Shown in pieces: positions 15,837 to 24,357 of a stretch of DNA of 64,000 nucleotides; the first letter of the stretch is position 1, and the number at the start of each line of letters is the position of its first letter. Under the pieces are notes generated by a model that searched no databases, had not been told where the DNA came from, and saw nothing but the letters and a program-made list of their open reading frames with translations. A program made the position numbers and the translations under genes. The stretch is from the NCBI GenBank assembly GCA_040219355.1, contig JAVJSN010000003.1, forward strand, positions 186,001-250,000. The letters are read 5' to 3'. This DNA comes from MH13 sp040219355 (GTDB lineage Bacteria; Pseudomonadota; Alphaproteobacteria; Rhizobiales; MH13).

Positions 15837-16662
15837 GCTGGCCAGGGGCTTCGCTAGCGACAGCTTTGGCATCGAGCTTGCGCGCGTACCACACACCCAG
15901 CGGCAGCGCAGCGAGATATATGAAGGACAGCGCGATCAGCACCTGCCACGTAAAGGCGACCAGAAGCGCGATCATCGCCGCGGTGGCCACCATCAATGGC
16001 AACACACTGTCAGACGGCAAACGGGCGCCGATCTTTTTGCCGGAGAAAGTCGGCAACGAGGACACCATGAGCAAGCCAATGACCACGATGTACGCCGCTA
16101 CCAAGATCGGTGAACCGGTGAGCCAATCGCCGCCAAGCAGCGCGAAATACATCGGAAGCAAGGCAAGCAATGCCCCAGCAGGCGCTGGCACGCCGGTAAA
16201 GAATGCGCCTTTGTAGTCCGGGCCTTCGACATCCAAGGCCGCGTTGAAGCGGGCAAGCCTGAGACCGGCGCAGATGGCGTAAAGAAGCGCGGCAATCCAT
16301 CCCAGATTGTCGATCGCTGAAAGCGAGGATTGGTACAAGATAAGCGCGGGGGCGACGCCGAAATTTACAAAATCAGTGAGTGAGTCCAGTTCTGCGCCGA
16401 AGCGGCTGGTGCCCTTGAGCATCCGCGCCAAACGACCGTCGAGAGCATCCAAGAATGCAGCGAGCAGGATCGCCATCATTGCGAGCTCCAGCCGCCCTTC
16501 CAGCGCCAACCGAATGGCCGTTAGTCCCGAGCACAACGCCAGCAGCGTGACCATGTTCGGTAGCACCATGCGTAGCGGTACCCGGTTGAGTTTGCGCCAC
16601 CGCCTGCTGCGTTTGGAACCTGGCGTACCGCCTGGTTCAAAGTCTTGGAACAATCCACTCAT
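15820..16662 (-). CDS. pssA: Phosphatidylserine synthase (CDP-diacylglycerol-serine)
   Basis: A 280-residue multi-span enzyme that makes phosphatidylserine from CDP-diacylglycerol and serine. The complete CDP-alcohol phosphotransferase motif is present: D72, D75, G76, A79, R80, G89, D93 and D97. Several hydrophobic spans follow (for example ILVAAYIVVIGLLMVSSLP). The start MSGLFQDFEP is chosen because the motif spacing fits and because the preceding leader ORF ends in an ATGA overlap with this ATG. psd lies upstream on the same strand, so the pair supplies phosphatidylethanolamine. Confidence 0.95.
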   Translation of the reverse strand: MSGLFQDFEPGGTPGSKRSRRWRKLNRVPLRMVLPNMVTLLALCSGLTAIRLALEGRLELAMMAILLAAFLDALDGRLARMLKGTSRFGAELDSLTDFVNFGVAPALILYQSSLSAIDNLGWIAALLYAICAGLRLARFNAALDVEGPDYKGAFFTGVPAPAGALLALLPMYFALLGGDWLTGSPILVAAYIVVIGLLMVSSLPTFSGKKIGARLPSDSVLPLMVATAAMIALLVAFTWQVLIALSFIYLAALPLGVWYARKLDAKAVASEAPGQHASDE

Positions 16663-16808
16663 GTATGAGTCACAGCCTCTAAACCTGCTCTGGCGCAAGC
16701 GCCAACCGCCTGTTTGTATGCTCTGGCGCAAGCGCCAACCGCTTGCTTACCTGCTCTGGCGCGAGCGCCAATCGCGTCTGGTTCAAAGTCTTGGAACAAA
16801 CCACTCAT
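16659..16808 (-). CDS. Leader ORF duplicating the pssA start, with 11-residue repeats
   Basis: A 49-codon frame begins MSGLFQDFEPDAIG, so its first ten residues equal the pssA N-terminus. It then runs through three 11-residue repeats around KQAVGACARA and stops in a TGA that overlaps the pssA ATG (ATGA). Translation here would be coupled to pssA. There is no strong ribosome site before either ATG. Whether it is expressed is unknown; it may be a by-product of DNA duplication. Confidence 0.5.
   Translation of the reverse strand: MSGLFQDFEPDAIGARARAGKQAVGACARAYKQAVGACARAGLEAVTHT
16677..16808 (-). repeat. 33-bp modular repeats upstream of pssA
   Basis: Three 24-nt near-identical units start at 16686, 16719 and 16752, exactly 33 bp apart, each containing the palindrome TGGCGCAAGCGCCA (one base changed in the third). 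Next to them, 16776-16808 copies 16630-16662 (the first 11 codons of pssA) with 31 of 33 identities. The period of 33 keeps the reading frame. Each unit can also form a 7-bp hairpin in RNA or DNA. Confidence 0.9.
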
Positions 16809-16826
16809 AAGTGTGTCATCTTGGGG

Positions 16827-17528
16827 TTAGCTTGTCCGATGAAAGCGTTCGCCGGATGATGTCTGCCCAAAGCGGGCGATCACCGTCTCACCGGCCAGCG
16901 TGCGCTGATCCATGGCCACATCCACCATCGCGCCGTCTGGCAGATACACGTCGACGCGGCTTCCGAAACGGATCATGCCGATGCGTTCACCGGCCGTCAC
17001 GCTATCGCCTTCTGCGCTCCAGGACAGAATACGGCGGGCGACAAGCCCAGCAATCTGTACAGCCGCCAGCGGGCCGTGCGGTGTCGCGAACACAAAGCCG
17101 TTGCGTTCGTTCTTCTCGCTGGCCTTATCCAGATCAGCACTGAAAAATGCGCCCTCCTTGTAGGCCACCTTGGTGACGGACCCAGATACCGGCGCGCGGT
17201 TAACGTGCACATCGAACACGTTCATGAAAATGCCGACCATGCGCATCGGTTGGTCACCCAAACCAAGTTCAGGCGGCGGCGCACGGTGACCGACGAAACA
17301 CACGCGGCCATCAGCAGGGCTGATAACCAGGCTATCGTCAACCGGCGTGACGCGGGCCGGGTCGCGAAAAAACAGCACGCACCAAACTGTCAAACCCATA
17401 CCGAGCCAAAACAGGCTGACGGACAAAAACCCAAGCGCGACAGAGGCAAGGGCGAACAGCCCGATAAATGGATAGCCAGCTGGATTGATCGGCGGAATGG
17501 CGGTACGGATCGATTGGGCAATGCTCAT
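16827..17528 (-). CDS. psd: Phosphatidylserine decarboxylase proenzyme
   Basis: A 233-residue short-type decarboxylase that converts phosphatidylserine to phosphatidylethanolamine. Two membrane helices lie at about 18-53. The core has VISPADGRVCFVG, GIFMNVFDVHVNRAPVSG and the self-cleavage site RFGSRVDVY with Ser190; cleavage before this serine creates the pyruvoyl cofactor. The usual LGST is FGS here, as in the short alphaproteobacterial type. It is the first gene of the psd-pssA-DUF1491 group. Confidence 0.94.
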   Translation of the reverse strand: MSIAQSIRTAIPPINPAGYPFIGLFALASVALGFLSVSLFWLGMGLTVWCVLFFRDPARVTPVDDSLVISPADGRVCFVGHRAPPPELGLGDQPMRMVGIFMNVFDVHVNRAPVSGSVTKVAYKEGAFFSADLDKASEKNERNGFVFATPHGPLAAVQIAGLVARRILSWSAEGDSVTAGERIGMIRFGSRVDVYLPDGAMVDVAMDQRTLAGETVIARFGQTSSGERFHRTS

Positions 17529-17616
17529 TAACGGACAAACTCACTCACATAAAAAACTGCATGGCCGGTCGTACCGGGTTCACTGGCCGGTGTCGAGAAA
17601 GCTAGCAACAAACGCG

Positions 17617-19551
17617 TTAGGCCGGGCTCGGTTCGCCTGCCCGTGGACCACGATCAATCACGCCGTCAATATCCTGGGCGCGGGTTTCAGCCAGTTTCTT
17701 TTCCGCCTCGCTCGCCTCGCGCTGGCGGTTCCACATGGTCGTGTAGAGACCGTTCATCTCCAACAGCGCATCATGCGTGCCGCGTTCGGCAATCTCTCCG
17801 GCCTTCAGCACGATGATTTCGTCGGCATCAATGACGGTGGAAAGCCTGTGGGCAATCACCAGCGTGGTGCGATCTTTGGAGACCAGATCAAGGGCCGCCT
17901 GGATCTCCTTCTCAGTCTGCGTATCCAGCGCTGAGGTGGCTTCATCCAGGATCAAGATTGGTGGCGCTTTAAGCAGTGTGCGAGCAATCGCCACGCGCTG
18001 CTTTTCACCACCGGAAAGCTTGAGGCCACGTTCACCCACCTGGGTATCGAACCCATCAGGCAATTGCTCGATAAAGTCTGCAATCTGTGCCATCCGCGCG
18101 GCTTCGCGCACGTCCTCGTCGCTGGCCGAAATGCGGCCATAGCGAATGTTGTAAGCGATGGTGTCGTTGAAGAGCACGGTGTCCTGCGGCACCATGCCAA
18201 TCTGCTGGCGCAGGCTCGACTGGGTGACGTCTTTGAGGTTCTGCCCATCAATTGTGATGGAGCCTTCACTGACATCATAGAACCGGTAAAGCAGCCGCGA
18301 AATTGTCGATTTGCCCGCGCCCGATGGACCGACCAGCGCCACCTGTTTGCCAGCAGGAACCTCAAACGAGATGCCCTTCAAAATGGATCGGTTGGGGTCG
18401 TAAGAGAAGCGCACATTGTCAAAGCGGATGGCCCCGCCGCTCACTTCCAGTGGCACAGCATCGGGGCTATCGGTGACCTCAGGGTTTTGCCGCAGTAGAT
18501 CGAACATCGTTTCCAGATCGACCAGGCCTTGCTTGATCTCGCGGTACACAAAACCCAAGAAGTTCATCGGCTGCCAAAGTTGCAAAAGAAGTGCGTTGAT
18601 CATGACGAAGTCGCCAAGCGTCTGTGTGCCCGCTTGGACGGCTTGGGCCGACAAAATCATGCAGGCCACCAGCCCGATGGTGAAAATGAAGGTTTGTCCG
18701 AAATTCAGTGTGGCCAGTGAGGTGAAGGTTTGCGTGGCCGCCTTCTCATATTTGGCCATCGCGCCATCGAAACGGCGCGCTTCCATCGCTTCATTGTTGA
18801 AGTATTTCACCGTCTCATAGTTGAGCATGGCGTCGACCGACTTGGTGTTGCTGTCGGTGTCAGCCTCGTTCATCGCCCGGCGAATGGCGATGCGCCAATC
18901 ACTGGCGACCTTGGTGAACCAGATAAACGCCACGACGATCGCAACCACGATGCCTGCATACGTCCAATCGAACTGATAGGTGACGACGGCGATCATCAGC
19001 GCGAACTCCAGCAGCGTCGGCACCGCTGTGAGGATCAGAAAACGAATGATGATCTCAATGCCTTTGGTGCCACGCTCAATGATGCGCGACAAACCGCCGG
19101 TACGGCGCTGCAAATGGAAGCGCAGCGACAGTCGGTGGATATGGCCGAACGTTTCGTTGGCGAGGCTGCGAACTGCGTGCTGGCCGACCTTGGCAAACAA
19201 CGCGTTGCGCAGTTCGTTGAAACCGACCATCATCAACCGGCCCACACCGTAGGCGATGACCAGCATCATCGGCACGATCAGCCATTCTGGAATGCTGGAC
19301 GGCGCACCCAGTTCGCCGGTCAAGGAATCCGTCAGCCATTTGTAGCTGTAAGGCACCAGCACCGTGACGAATTTGGCCAGCACCAGAATAAACAGCGCAA
19401 TGTAGATCCGCATTTTCAGGTCGGGGCGGTTGTGCGGCCAGATATAGGGGAAGAGAACTTTGAGCGTATCGCCCATCGCACGGTCATCAACCGAAAGCGC
19501 GGGTTTTTCAGTCTGATCATCGTCCTGGGATGTTTCGGCGGCAATCGCCAT
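17617..19551 (-). CDS. Atm1-type ABC exporter, fused permease and ATPase
   Basis: A 644-residue half-transporter. Six membrane helices occupy about 48-345; the segment SVDAMLNYETVKYFNNEAMEARRFD is typical of Atm1/ABCB7 exporters. The ATPase has Walker A GPSGAGKST (408-416), the Q-loop in MVPQDTVLF, signature LSGGE (512-516) and Walker B ILILDE (532-537). Bacterial relatives export glutathione-linked metals or persulfides. The ArsR gene 5 nt upstream suggests one metal- or thiol-responsive operon. Confidence 0.92.
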   Translation of the reverse strand: MAIAAETSQDDDQTEKPALSVDDRAMGDTLKVLFPYIWPHNRPDLKMRIYIALFILVLAKFVTVLVPYSYKWLTDSLTGELGAPSSIPEWLIVPMMLVIAYGVGRLMMVGFNELRNALFAKVGQHAVRSLANETFGHIHRLSLRFHLQRRTGGLSRIIERGTKGIEIIIRFLILTAVPTLLEFALMIAVVTYQFDWTYAGIVVAIVVAFIWFTKVASDWRIAIRRAMNEADTDSNTKSVDAMLNYETVKYFNNEAMEARRFDGAMAKYEKAATQTFTSLATLNFGQTFIFTIGLVACMILSAQAVQAGTQTLGDFVMINALLLQLWQPMNFLGFVYREIKQGLVDLETMFDLLRQNPEVTDSPDAVPLEVSGGAIRFDNVRFSYDPNRSILKGISFEVPAGKQVALVGPSGAGKSTISRLLYRFYDVSEGSITIDGQNLKDVTQSSLRQQIGMVPQDTVLFNDTIAYNIRYGRISASDEDVREAARMAQIADFIEQLPDGFDTQVGERGLKLSGGEKQRVAIARTLLKAPPILILDEATSALDTQTEKEIQAALDLVSKDRTTLVIAHRLSTVIDADEIIVLKAGEIAERGTHDALLEMNGLYTTMWNRQREASEAEKKLAETRAQDIDGVIDRGPRAGEPSPA

Positions 19552-19556
19552 AGGGC

Positions 19557-19904
19557 TTACGCTTTCTCGTGGTTTTTGGTGGCGGCCAACGTCGCAAATC
19601 CGGCCAACGCCGCATCAACGGCTGCGCCGTTCACATTGAAATAGCTTTCCACGCCACACGCTGTGCGGGTCACCAGACCGGCATCGACCAACACGCGCAG
19701 ATGTTGAGAAACGGTGGATTGGGCCAGCGCCATATCGCGCGCGGAAAGATCGCGCACCAAATGCCCGCAACAGCAGGGCTCAGCCGTCAGCGCACGCAAA
19801 AGCGCCAAACGCGCAGGATGAGAAAGCGCTTTGGCGATGCGGGCCAAAGTCTCATCATCATGCGCGACGGGATTGAAATGCTGTGTCCGGGCATTCATCG
19901 TCAT
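19557..19904 (-). CDS. ArsR/SmtB-family repressor
   Basis: A 115-residue winged-helix regulator. The ArsR fold is visible as ALSHPARLALLRALTAEPCCCGHLV, then the recognition helix region AQSTVSQHLRVLVDAGLVTRTACG. Cysteines at 44-46, His48 and Cys83 could sense a metal or thiol; the CCCGH run resembles the metal-site region of ArsR proteins. It precedes the Atm1-type exporter by 5 nt, and an inverted repeat overlaps its own start, so it probably represses this operon and releases on ligand or oxidation. Confidence 0.88.
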   Translation of the reverse strand: MTMNARTQHFNPVAHDDETLARIAKALSHPARLALLRALTAEPCCCGHLVRDLSARDMALAQSTVSQHLRVLVDAGLVTRTACGVESYFNVNGAAVDAALAGFATLAATKNHEKA

Positions 19905-19913
19905 CTAACGATG
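19896..19913. promoter_or_regulatory. Candidate ArsR operator over the start codon
   Basis: CATCGT and ACGATG form a perfect inverted repeat with a 6-nt spacer, covering the first codons of the ArsR gene. ArsR-type repressors commonly bind a palindrome at or just before their own start. No second copy was found in the 57-nt gap to the LysM gene. Confidence 0.4.
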
Positions 19914-19970
19914 AAATAGGGCCACGCGGCTGCCGCGGCAACCCCTGCTTCGTTTTTCGCCGGGTAAAAC

Positions 19971-21842
19971 CTAGTTCTGCGTGTCGTCAGGTCCAGGAAT
20001 TTGGTCCGGCTCAAGCGCTTCTACACCAGGAACAGCGCCCCATTCTTCCTGCGGCGTCGGCAATTCAAACACCTGACCTGGGAAGATCAGTGCCGGATCT
20101 CGGATCTGGTCACGGTTTGCATCATAGATCGACGTGTACCGAATGCCTTGACCAAACACGCGGCGCGACAGGCGCCACAGATTGTCGCCGCGACGAATAA
20201 TGACGCGGCCGGTGTCGAGCACAGATACCCGCTCATTGGAGACTGTCGGCGTCGTCGTGGACGCCACCTCGGTTTCGGCCTGTGCGGCTTGCGACGTGGC
20301 AGCCGTTTCAGCGGCGGGCGATGCGTCGCCGGATGCAGGTGTTTCTGCCGACGTCACAGCATTTGCAACCTCGGCGGCCTCCTCCGTCGCGTCAGTGACC
20401 GCTTCCTGGACAGTCTCAACGGCAGCGCTGGCTGTCTCGCCGGCAGTCTCTGCAAGGGTGGTTGCGGCTTCAGCAGCGTTGTCGGCCACGTCAGTCACAG
20501 CCTGACCGGCAGTTTCAGCGGTGTCACGGACGGATTCGGCCATGTCGTCTGCTGCCTCTGACACCGCGTCAGCCAATGCGGTCTCTGTCGTTTCGGCGCT
20601 GACCATATCGTCGCTGGCCGCCTCTTCGGCGGCCGTATCTTCGGGGGCCGTATCTTCGCCAATCACATCTTCGGTTGACATCTCTTGGCTGGCCATCTCT
20701 GTGCCAGGCATATCAAACGGCACTTCGGCGCGCGCGATCACATCGGCCGATCCCGTTGCCAGTGCGTCGGCGCGCACCGTCACTTCGCCAAATGCATCGC
20801 TGAGTTCGCCTTCGAACAGATAGCGGCCCTCGTCGCCGGTAATCGTTTCGCCGAGCAGGAAATTATCTTGGTAAAGGCGGATGATGGTGCCAGGAGGCGC
20901 AGCGCCGGCAATCCAGATTTCTTGACCTTCAAGCTCAATGGCATCGACAACCACGAACGGCGCATCGCCGCCTTCGGTTTCAGCGGGTGTGGTCGGTTCA
21001 GCGCGCGCGGCGGTTTCAACCTCTGGCGCACTGCTTGTCTCGGCTGTTGGCGTCGAAGTTTCGATCGCTGGCTGAGCACTGGAGGCAACATCCACCTCGG
21101 GCGCTTCACGCTCAATGATTTCCACCGGTTGGCCTGGACGCAGCACGCCGACCAGGAACCCGGCCTGGTTGCCATCTTCAGGCAGCACGACGGCGACTTG
21201 CTCATCCGACTGAGACGTGCGGTTGCCGTTTTCGTCGATCACGACAACTTCCAGCGTACCCTCGCCCGTCGGCAGCACAGCATCGGGCACCAACACAAAA
21301 TCACCGCCCTCCGTCACGTCGGCTTCAGCCACCACTTCATTGTTGTAAACCAAGCCCACGCGCTCACCTTCGGGCGCATTGCCGGCAATCAGAACCTCGC
21401 CAGAAGGCTCGACACGAACCACATCCAACACAGGCGTTGTGCCAGGTTCAGAGGCCACTTGGGGCACATCATTGCCCAGGCTCTGAAGAACATCACCAGC
21501 GGCCTCATCACTGAGCGCCGCCATCTCTTCCGTTGCCGCTTCGGTGGTTTCTGTAATGGCATCCACGGCGCTCTCGACCGCCTCAGTCACCGCGTCAGCA
21601 GCGCCATCGACGGCCTCGGTCACAGCCTCAGCAGTTTCGTCGATAGCTGTTTCGCTCGCCTCGGGCACCAAGGCGAGCGCAGCAGCATCGCCATCGGATT
21701 GGCCTCCAGCGTCTTCACCGGCAACCTGTTGCGTTGCACCATCAGGTTCGCTGAAGTAATCGCCCAAAAAGGTCGATCCCAGATAGAGTGCTCCACCAAC
21801 CGCCAGCAGGGCGAGGGCGCCCACGACACCAGAGTTCATCAC
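19971..21842 (-). CDS. LysM-domain envelope protein with long low-complexity region
   Basis: A 623-residue protein with one N-terminal membrane helix (VVGALALLAVGGALYLGSTF), then stretches rich in Ala, Glu, Thr and Val (TEAVDGAADAVTEAVESAV), two beta-rich segments of similar plan (EPSGEVLIAGNAPEGERVGLVYNN and EGQEIWIAGAAPPGTIIRLYQD), a second Ala/Thr/Glu-rich block, and a C-terminal LysM domain (IIRRGDNLWRLSRRVFG to FPGQVFELP). LysM binds peptidoglycan, so this is likely inner-membrane anchored and spans to the wall. Adjacent MM codons leave the exact start open. Confidence 0.85.
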   Translation of the reverse strand: MMNSGVVGALALLAVGGALYLGSTFLGDYFSEPDGATQQVAGEDAGGQSDGDAAALALVPEASETAIDETAEAVTEAVDGAADAVTEAVESAVDAITETTEAATEEMAALSDEAAGDVLQSLGNDVPQVASEPGTTPVLDVVRVEPSGEVLIAGNAPEGERVGLVYNNEVVAEADVTEGGDFVLVPDAVLPTGEGTLEVVVIDENGNRTSQSDEQVAVVLPEDGNQAGFLVGVLRPGQPVEIIEREAPEVDVASSAQPAIETSTPTAETSSAPEVETAARAEPTTPAETEGGDAPFVVVDAIELEGQEIWIAGAAPPGTIIRLYQDNFLLGETITGDEGRYLFEGELSDAFGEVTVRADALATGSADVIARAEVPFDMPGTEMASQEMSTEDVIGEDTAPEDTAAEEAASDDMVSAETTETALADAVSEAADDMAESVRDTAETAGQAVTDVADNAAEAATTLAETAGETASAAVETVQEAVTDATEEAAEVANAVTSAETPASGDASPAAETAATSQAAQAETEVASTTTPTVSNERVSVLDTGRVIIRRGDNLWRLSRRVFGQGIRYTSIYDANRDQIRDPALIFPGQVFELPTPQEEWGAVPGVEALEPDQIPGPDDTQN

Positions 21843-21962
21843 ATTTCCTTCATCAGCCCGATTCTCCAGGGTTTAGTACCGTTTTGCAGTGCACGCAAGG
21901 AAGGCTATGGGCTTGGCATAACGGCGGTTGACGCTGGTCAAGCGCAATGCCACTCAGGGCTT

Positions 21963-22568
21963 ATGAGCAAATTGACTTCAGTGTGCGTGTATTGCGGCTC
22001 ACGCACTGGCAAAAATCCCGCCTATGAGATAGCTGCACAGGGCCTCGGCGAAGCCTTGGCATCGGCCAATATACGCCTTGTCTATGGCGGCGGATCGATT
22101 GGCCTGATGGGCATCGTGGCCAAGGCCTGCCTGGACGCAGGGGGCAAGGTAACCGGCGTTATTCCTAAGTTTCTCGAAGAGCGCGAGGTAATGCTGCGTC
22201 GCGTGGAAGACCTTGTGATCACCGAGGATATGCACGAGCGCAAGCGTCGCATGTTTGACGAGGCCGACGCTTTTGTCGCTCTACCTGGCGGCATTGGCAC
22301 GCTGGAAGAGTTGGTGGAGATGATCACCTGGGCACAGCTCGGCCGCCACAAAAAACCAGTTCTGTTGGCCGATATTGGCGGCTTTTGGGGACCGCTCACG
22401 GAGTTGATGGATCACATGATCGATGAAGGCTTCATCACAGAGCAGACCATGATTCGCTATCTGATCACCGAGGATGTCAGCCAGATTGTGCCAAAACTGC
22501 GCGCTGAGGTTGCCAGCTATTCAGAAGCGGCCTTGGAGGGCGACGAAGAGGCGCTGGCGCGGTTGTAG
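21963..22568 (+). CDS. LOG-family protein (TIGR00730), nucleotide phosphoribohydrolase
   Basis: A 201-residue Rossmann-fold protein starting MSKLTSVCVYCGS. It has VYGGGSIGLMG, MHERKRRMFDEADAF and the signature PGGIGTLEE, the LOG family pattern. Members cleave cytokinin or AMP ribotides, and in bacteria act in nucleotide turnover. The frame stays open for over 1.2 kb upstream, but that part is the antisense of the LysM gene. Its stop directly abuts that of cimA. A second LOG gene is at 60952-61533. Confidence 0.93.
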   Translation: MSKLTSVCVYCGSRTGKNPAYEIAAQGLGEALASANIRLVYGGGSIGLMGIVAKACLDAGGKVTGVIPKFLEEREVMLRRVEDLVITEDMHERKRRMFDEADAFVALPGGIGTLEELVEMITWAQLGRHKKPVLLADIGGFWGPLTELMDHMIDEGFITEQTMIRYLITEDVSQIVPKLRAEVASYSEAALEGDEEALARL

Positions 22569-24185
22569 TTACTCCGCTGCCGGGGCGAGCATCCGCCCAT
22601 CGGCGCGCATGAGCTTGGTGATGATGGAATCCTCCAGTGCCTGGAAACTGGCATCGACGATGTTTTCCGACACACCGACAGTGTACCAGCGCTCACCCGT
22701 GGCGGTGTCTTCGCTCTCGATCAACACACGCGTTATAGCTGCCGTCCCGGCGTTTAGGATACGCACCTTGTAATCCACCAGTTCCAGCGTTTCGATGACC
22801 GCCTGGAAGCGCCCCAGATCCTTGCGCAGGGCATTGTCGAGCGCATTGACCGGACCGTTGCCTTCGGCCACCGACATCAGCCGCTCGCCGTCAACTTCCA
22901 CCTTCACGACCGCCTCGGAGAGATCGATTTCCTGGCCAAGCGCGTTGAACCGCCGCTCCACGCCCACCTTGTAGCTGTCCACCTTGAAATAGCTCGGCAC
23001 CGTGCCAAGGCGGTGCATGGCCAACAGCGCCAGCGAGGCATCGGCTCCCTCGTAAGAATAACCGGCGGCCTCGCGCTCTTTCAGCTCAGCCAGCAGATCA
23101 TTCAAGCGTGTGTCTTTTGGATCAAACTGCAAGCCCAGACGGGTCAGTTCGGCCACCAGATTGGATTTGCCCGCTTGATCGGACACCAGCACCCGGCGCG
23201 TGTTGCCAACAGTTGCTGGGGGAATGTGCTCATAGGTTTCCGGCTCTTTGAGCACCGCGGACGCGTGAATGCCCGCCTTGGTGGCAAAAGCGCCGGCGCC
23301 GACATAGGGCGCATGGCGGTCCGGTGCGCGGTTCAAAATCTCATCAAACGCGCGACTGGTGACGGTGAGCTTGGCCAACTGTTCCGGCGTGACACCGATT
23401 TCAAGCTGGCTGGCATAAGGCTCTTTGAGCATCAGCGTTGGGATCAGGCTGGTCAGGTTGGCGTTACCGCAGCGCTCGCCGATCCCGTTCAGCGTGCCCT
23501 GGATCTGCCGCACGCCTGCGCGCACCGCAGCCAGCGCATTGGCCACAGCCTGCTCGGTGTCGTTATGCGGATGGATTCCCAGATGCGAGCCCGGTACCTT
23601 TTCCATCACTGTCTTGACGATGGCTTCGATCTCGTCGGGCTGCGTGCCGCCATTGGTGTCGCAGAGCACAACCCAGCGCGCGCCAGCCTGATAGGCGATC
23701 TCTGCGCAGGCCAGCGCATAACTCGGATTGGCCTTGTAACCGTCAAAAAAGTGCTCGCAATCGACCATCGGCTCTTTGCCGGCGGCCAGCGTCGCCATCA
23801 CGCTGTCCTGGATGCAGGCAAGGTTCTCTTCGTTGGTGGTCTTCAGCGCCACACGCACATGATAGTCCCAGCTCTTGGCGACGAAGCAGATGGCATCGCC
23901 CGCCGCATCGATCAGCGCCTTCAGGCCCGGATCATTGGACGTCGATACGCCGGCACGCCGCGTCATGCCAAAGGCAGTGAAGGTGGCTTTCTGCGTGCGT
24001 TTTTCTTCAAAGAAAGCGCTGTCAGTCGGGTTGGCTCCGGGATAGCCTCCTTCGACATATTCGAAGCCCAGCTCATCGAGCATGCGGGCGATCGTGATCT
24101 TGTCATCCAGCGAAAAGTCGATCCCGGTGGTCTGTTGGCCATCTCTTAGAGTCGTGTCGAAGAGGTAGAGGCGTTCTTTGGTCAT
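22569..24185 (-). CDS. cimA: (R)-citramalate synthase
   Basis: A 538-residue enzyme that condenses pyruvate with acetyl-CoA to citramalate, the threonine-independent entry to isoleucine. It has the DRE-TIM signature FDTTLRDGQQTTGIDFS, the metal-binding GIHPHNDTEQAVANALAAV segment, QGTLNGIGERCGNANL and KAGIHASAVLKEP. The C-terminal LeuA-type regulatory domain (about 400-538) is present, so feedback control by a branched-chain product is expected. Length is typical for the CimA branch rather than 2-isopropylmalate synthase. Confidence 0.94.
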   Translation of the reverse strand: MTKERLYLFDTTLRDGQQTTGIDFSLDDKITIARMLDELGFEYVEGGYPGANPTDSAFFEEKRTQKATFTAFGMTRRAGVSTSNDPGLKALIDAAGDAICFVAKSWDYHVRVALKTTNEENLACIQDSVMATLAAGKEPMVDCEHFFDGYKANPSYALACAEIAYQAGARWVVLCDTNGGTQPDEIEAIVKTVMEKVPGSHLGIHPHNDTEQAVANALAAVRAGVRQIQGTLNGIGERCGNANLTSLIPTLMLKEPYASQLEIGVTPEQLAKLTVTSRAFDEILNRAPDRHAPYVGAGAFATKAGIHASAVLKEPETYEHIPPATVGNTRRVLVSDQAGKSNLVAELTRLGLQFDPKDTRLNDLLAELKEREAAGYSYEGADASLALLAMHRLGTVPSYFKVDSYKVGVERRFNALGQEIDLSEAVVKVEVDGERLMSVAEGNGPVNALDNALRKDLGRFQAVIETLELVDYKVRILNAGTAAITRVLIESEDTATGERWYTVGVSENIVDASFQALEDSIITKLMRADGRMLAPAAE

Positions 24186-24206
24186 TATAGGATACCTCCT
24201 GCAAAC

Positions 24207-24340
24207 ACGTCATCCCTGTGGGTCCGCGAGCCGCGGGTCTCGCTTCCATCACAGGAATCGATGCCTGAGGACTTTCTGGCAGCACTGCGGGTTGGAACGA
24301 TCAATGGAATGGTTCTCCGGTACAAGTCCGAGGATGACGA
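24207..24340. repeat. 134-bp MITE-like repeat, copy A
   Basis: This element begins ACGTCATCC and ends GGATGACGA, giving near-perfect 8-9 bp terminal inverted repeats. It holds a core of about 60 bp (24253-24311) shared with copy B and a 29-nt module at 24221-24249. It lies between cimA and the GFA gene. It is non-coding and resembles the mosaic intergenic elements known from rhizobia. Confidence 0.85.
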
Positions 24341-24357
24341 ATGGTGGTGGCGCGCGC

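Noticed and set aside
16677..16808. CRISPR-like array from regularly spaced palindromic repeats
   Set aside because: Only three units with 9-nt identical or near-identical spacing segments, an in-frame 33-bp period, and one end copied from pssA; no cas genes.
18730..19644. 304-codon plus-strand frame opposite the Atm1-type exporter
   Set aside because: Antisense shadow of a strongly conserved ABC transporter.
20685..21962. Long plus-strand open frame opposite the LysM gene, fused in frame to the LOG gene
   Set aside because: It is the antisense of a repetitive GC-rich gene; its translation has no family pattern and the LOG family start is clear at 21963.
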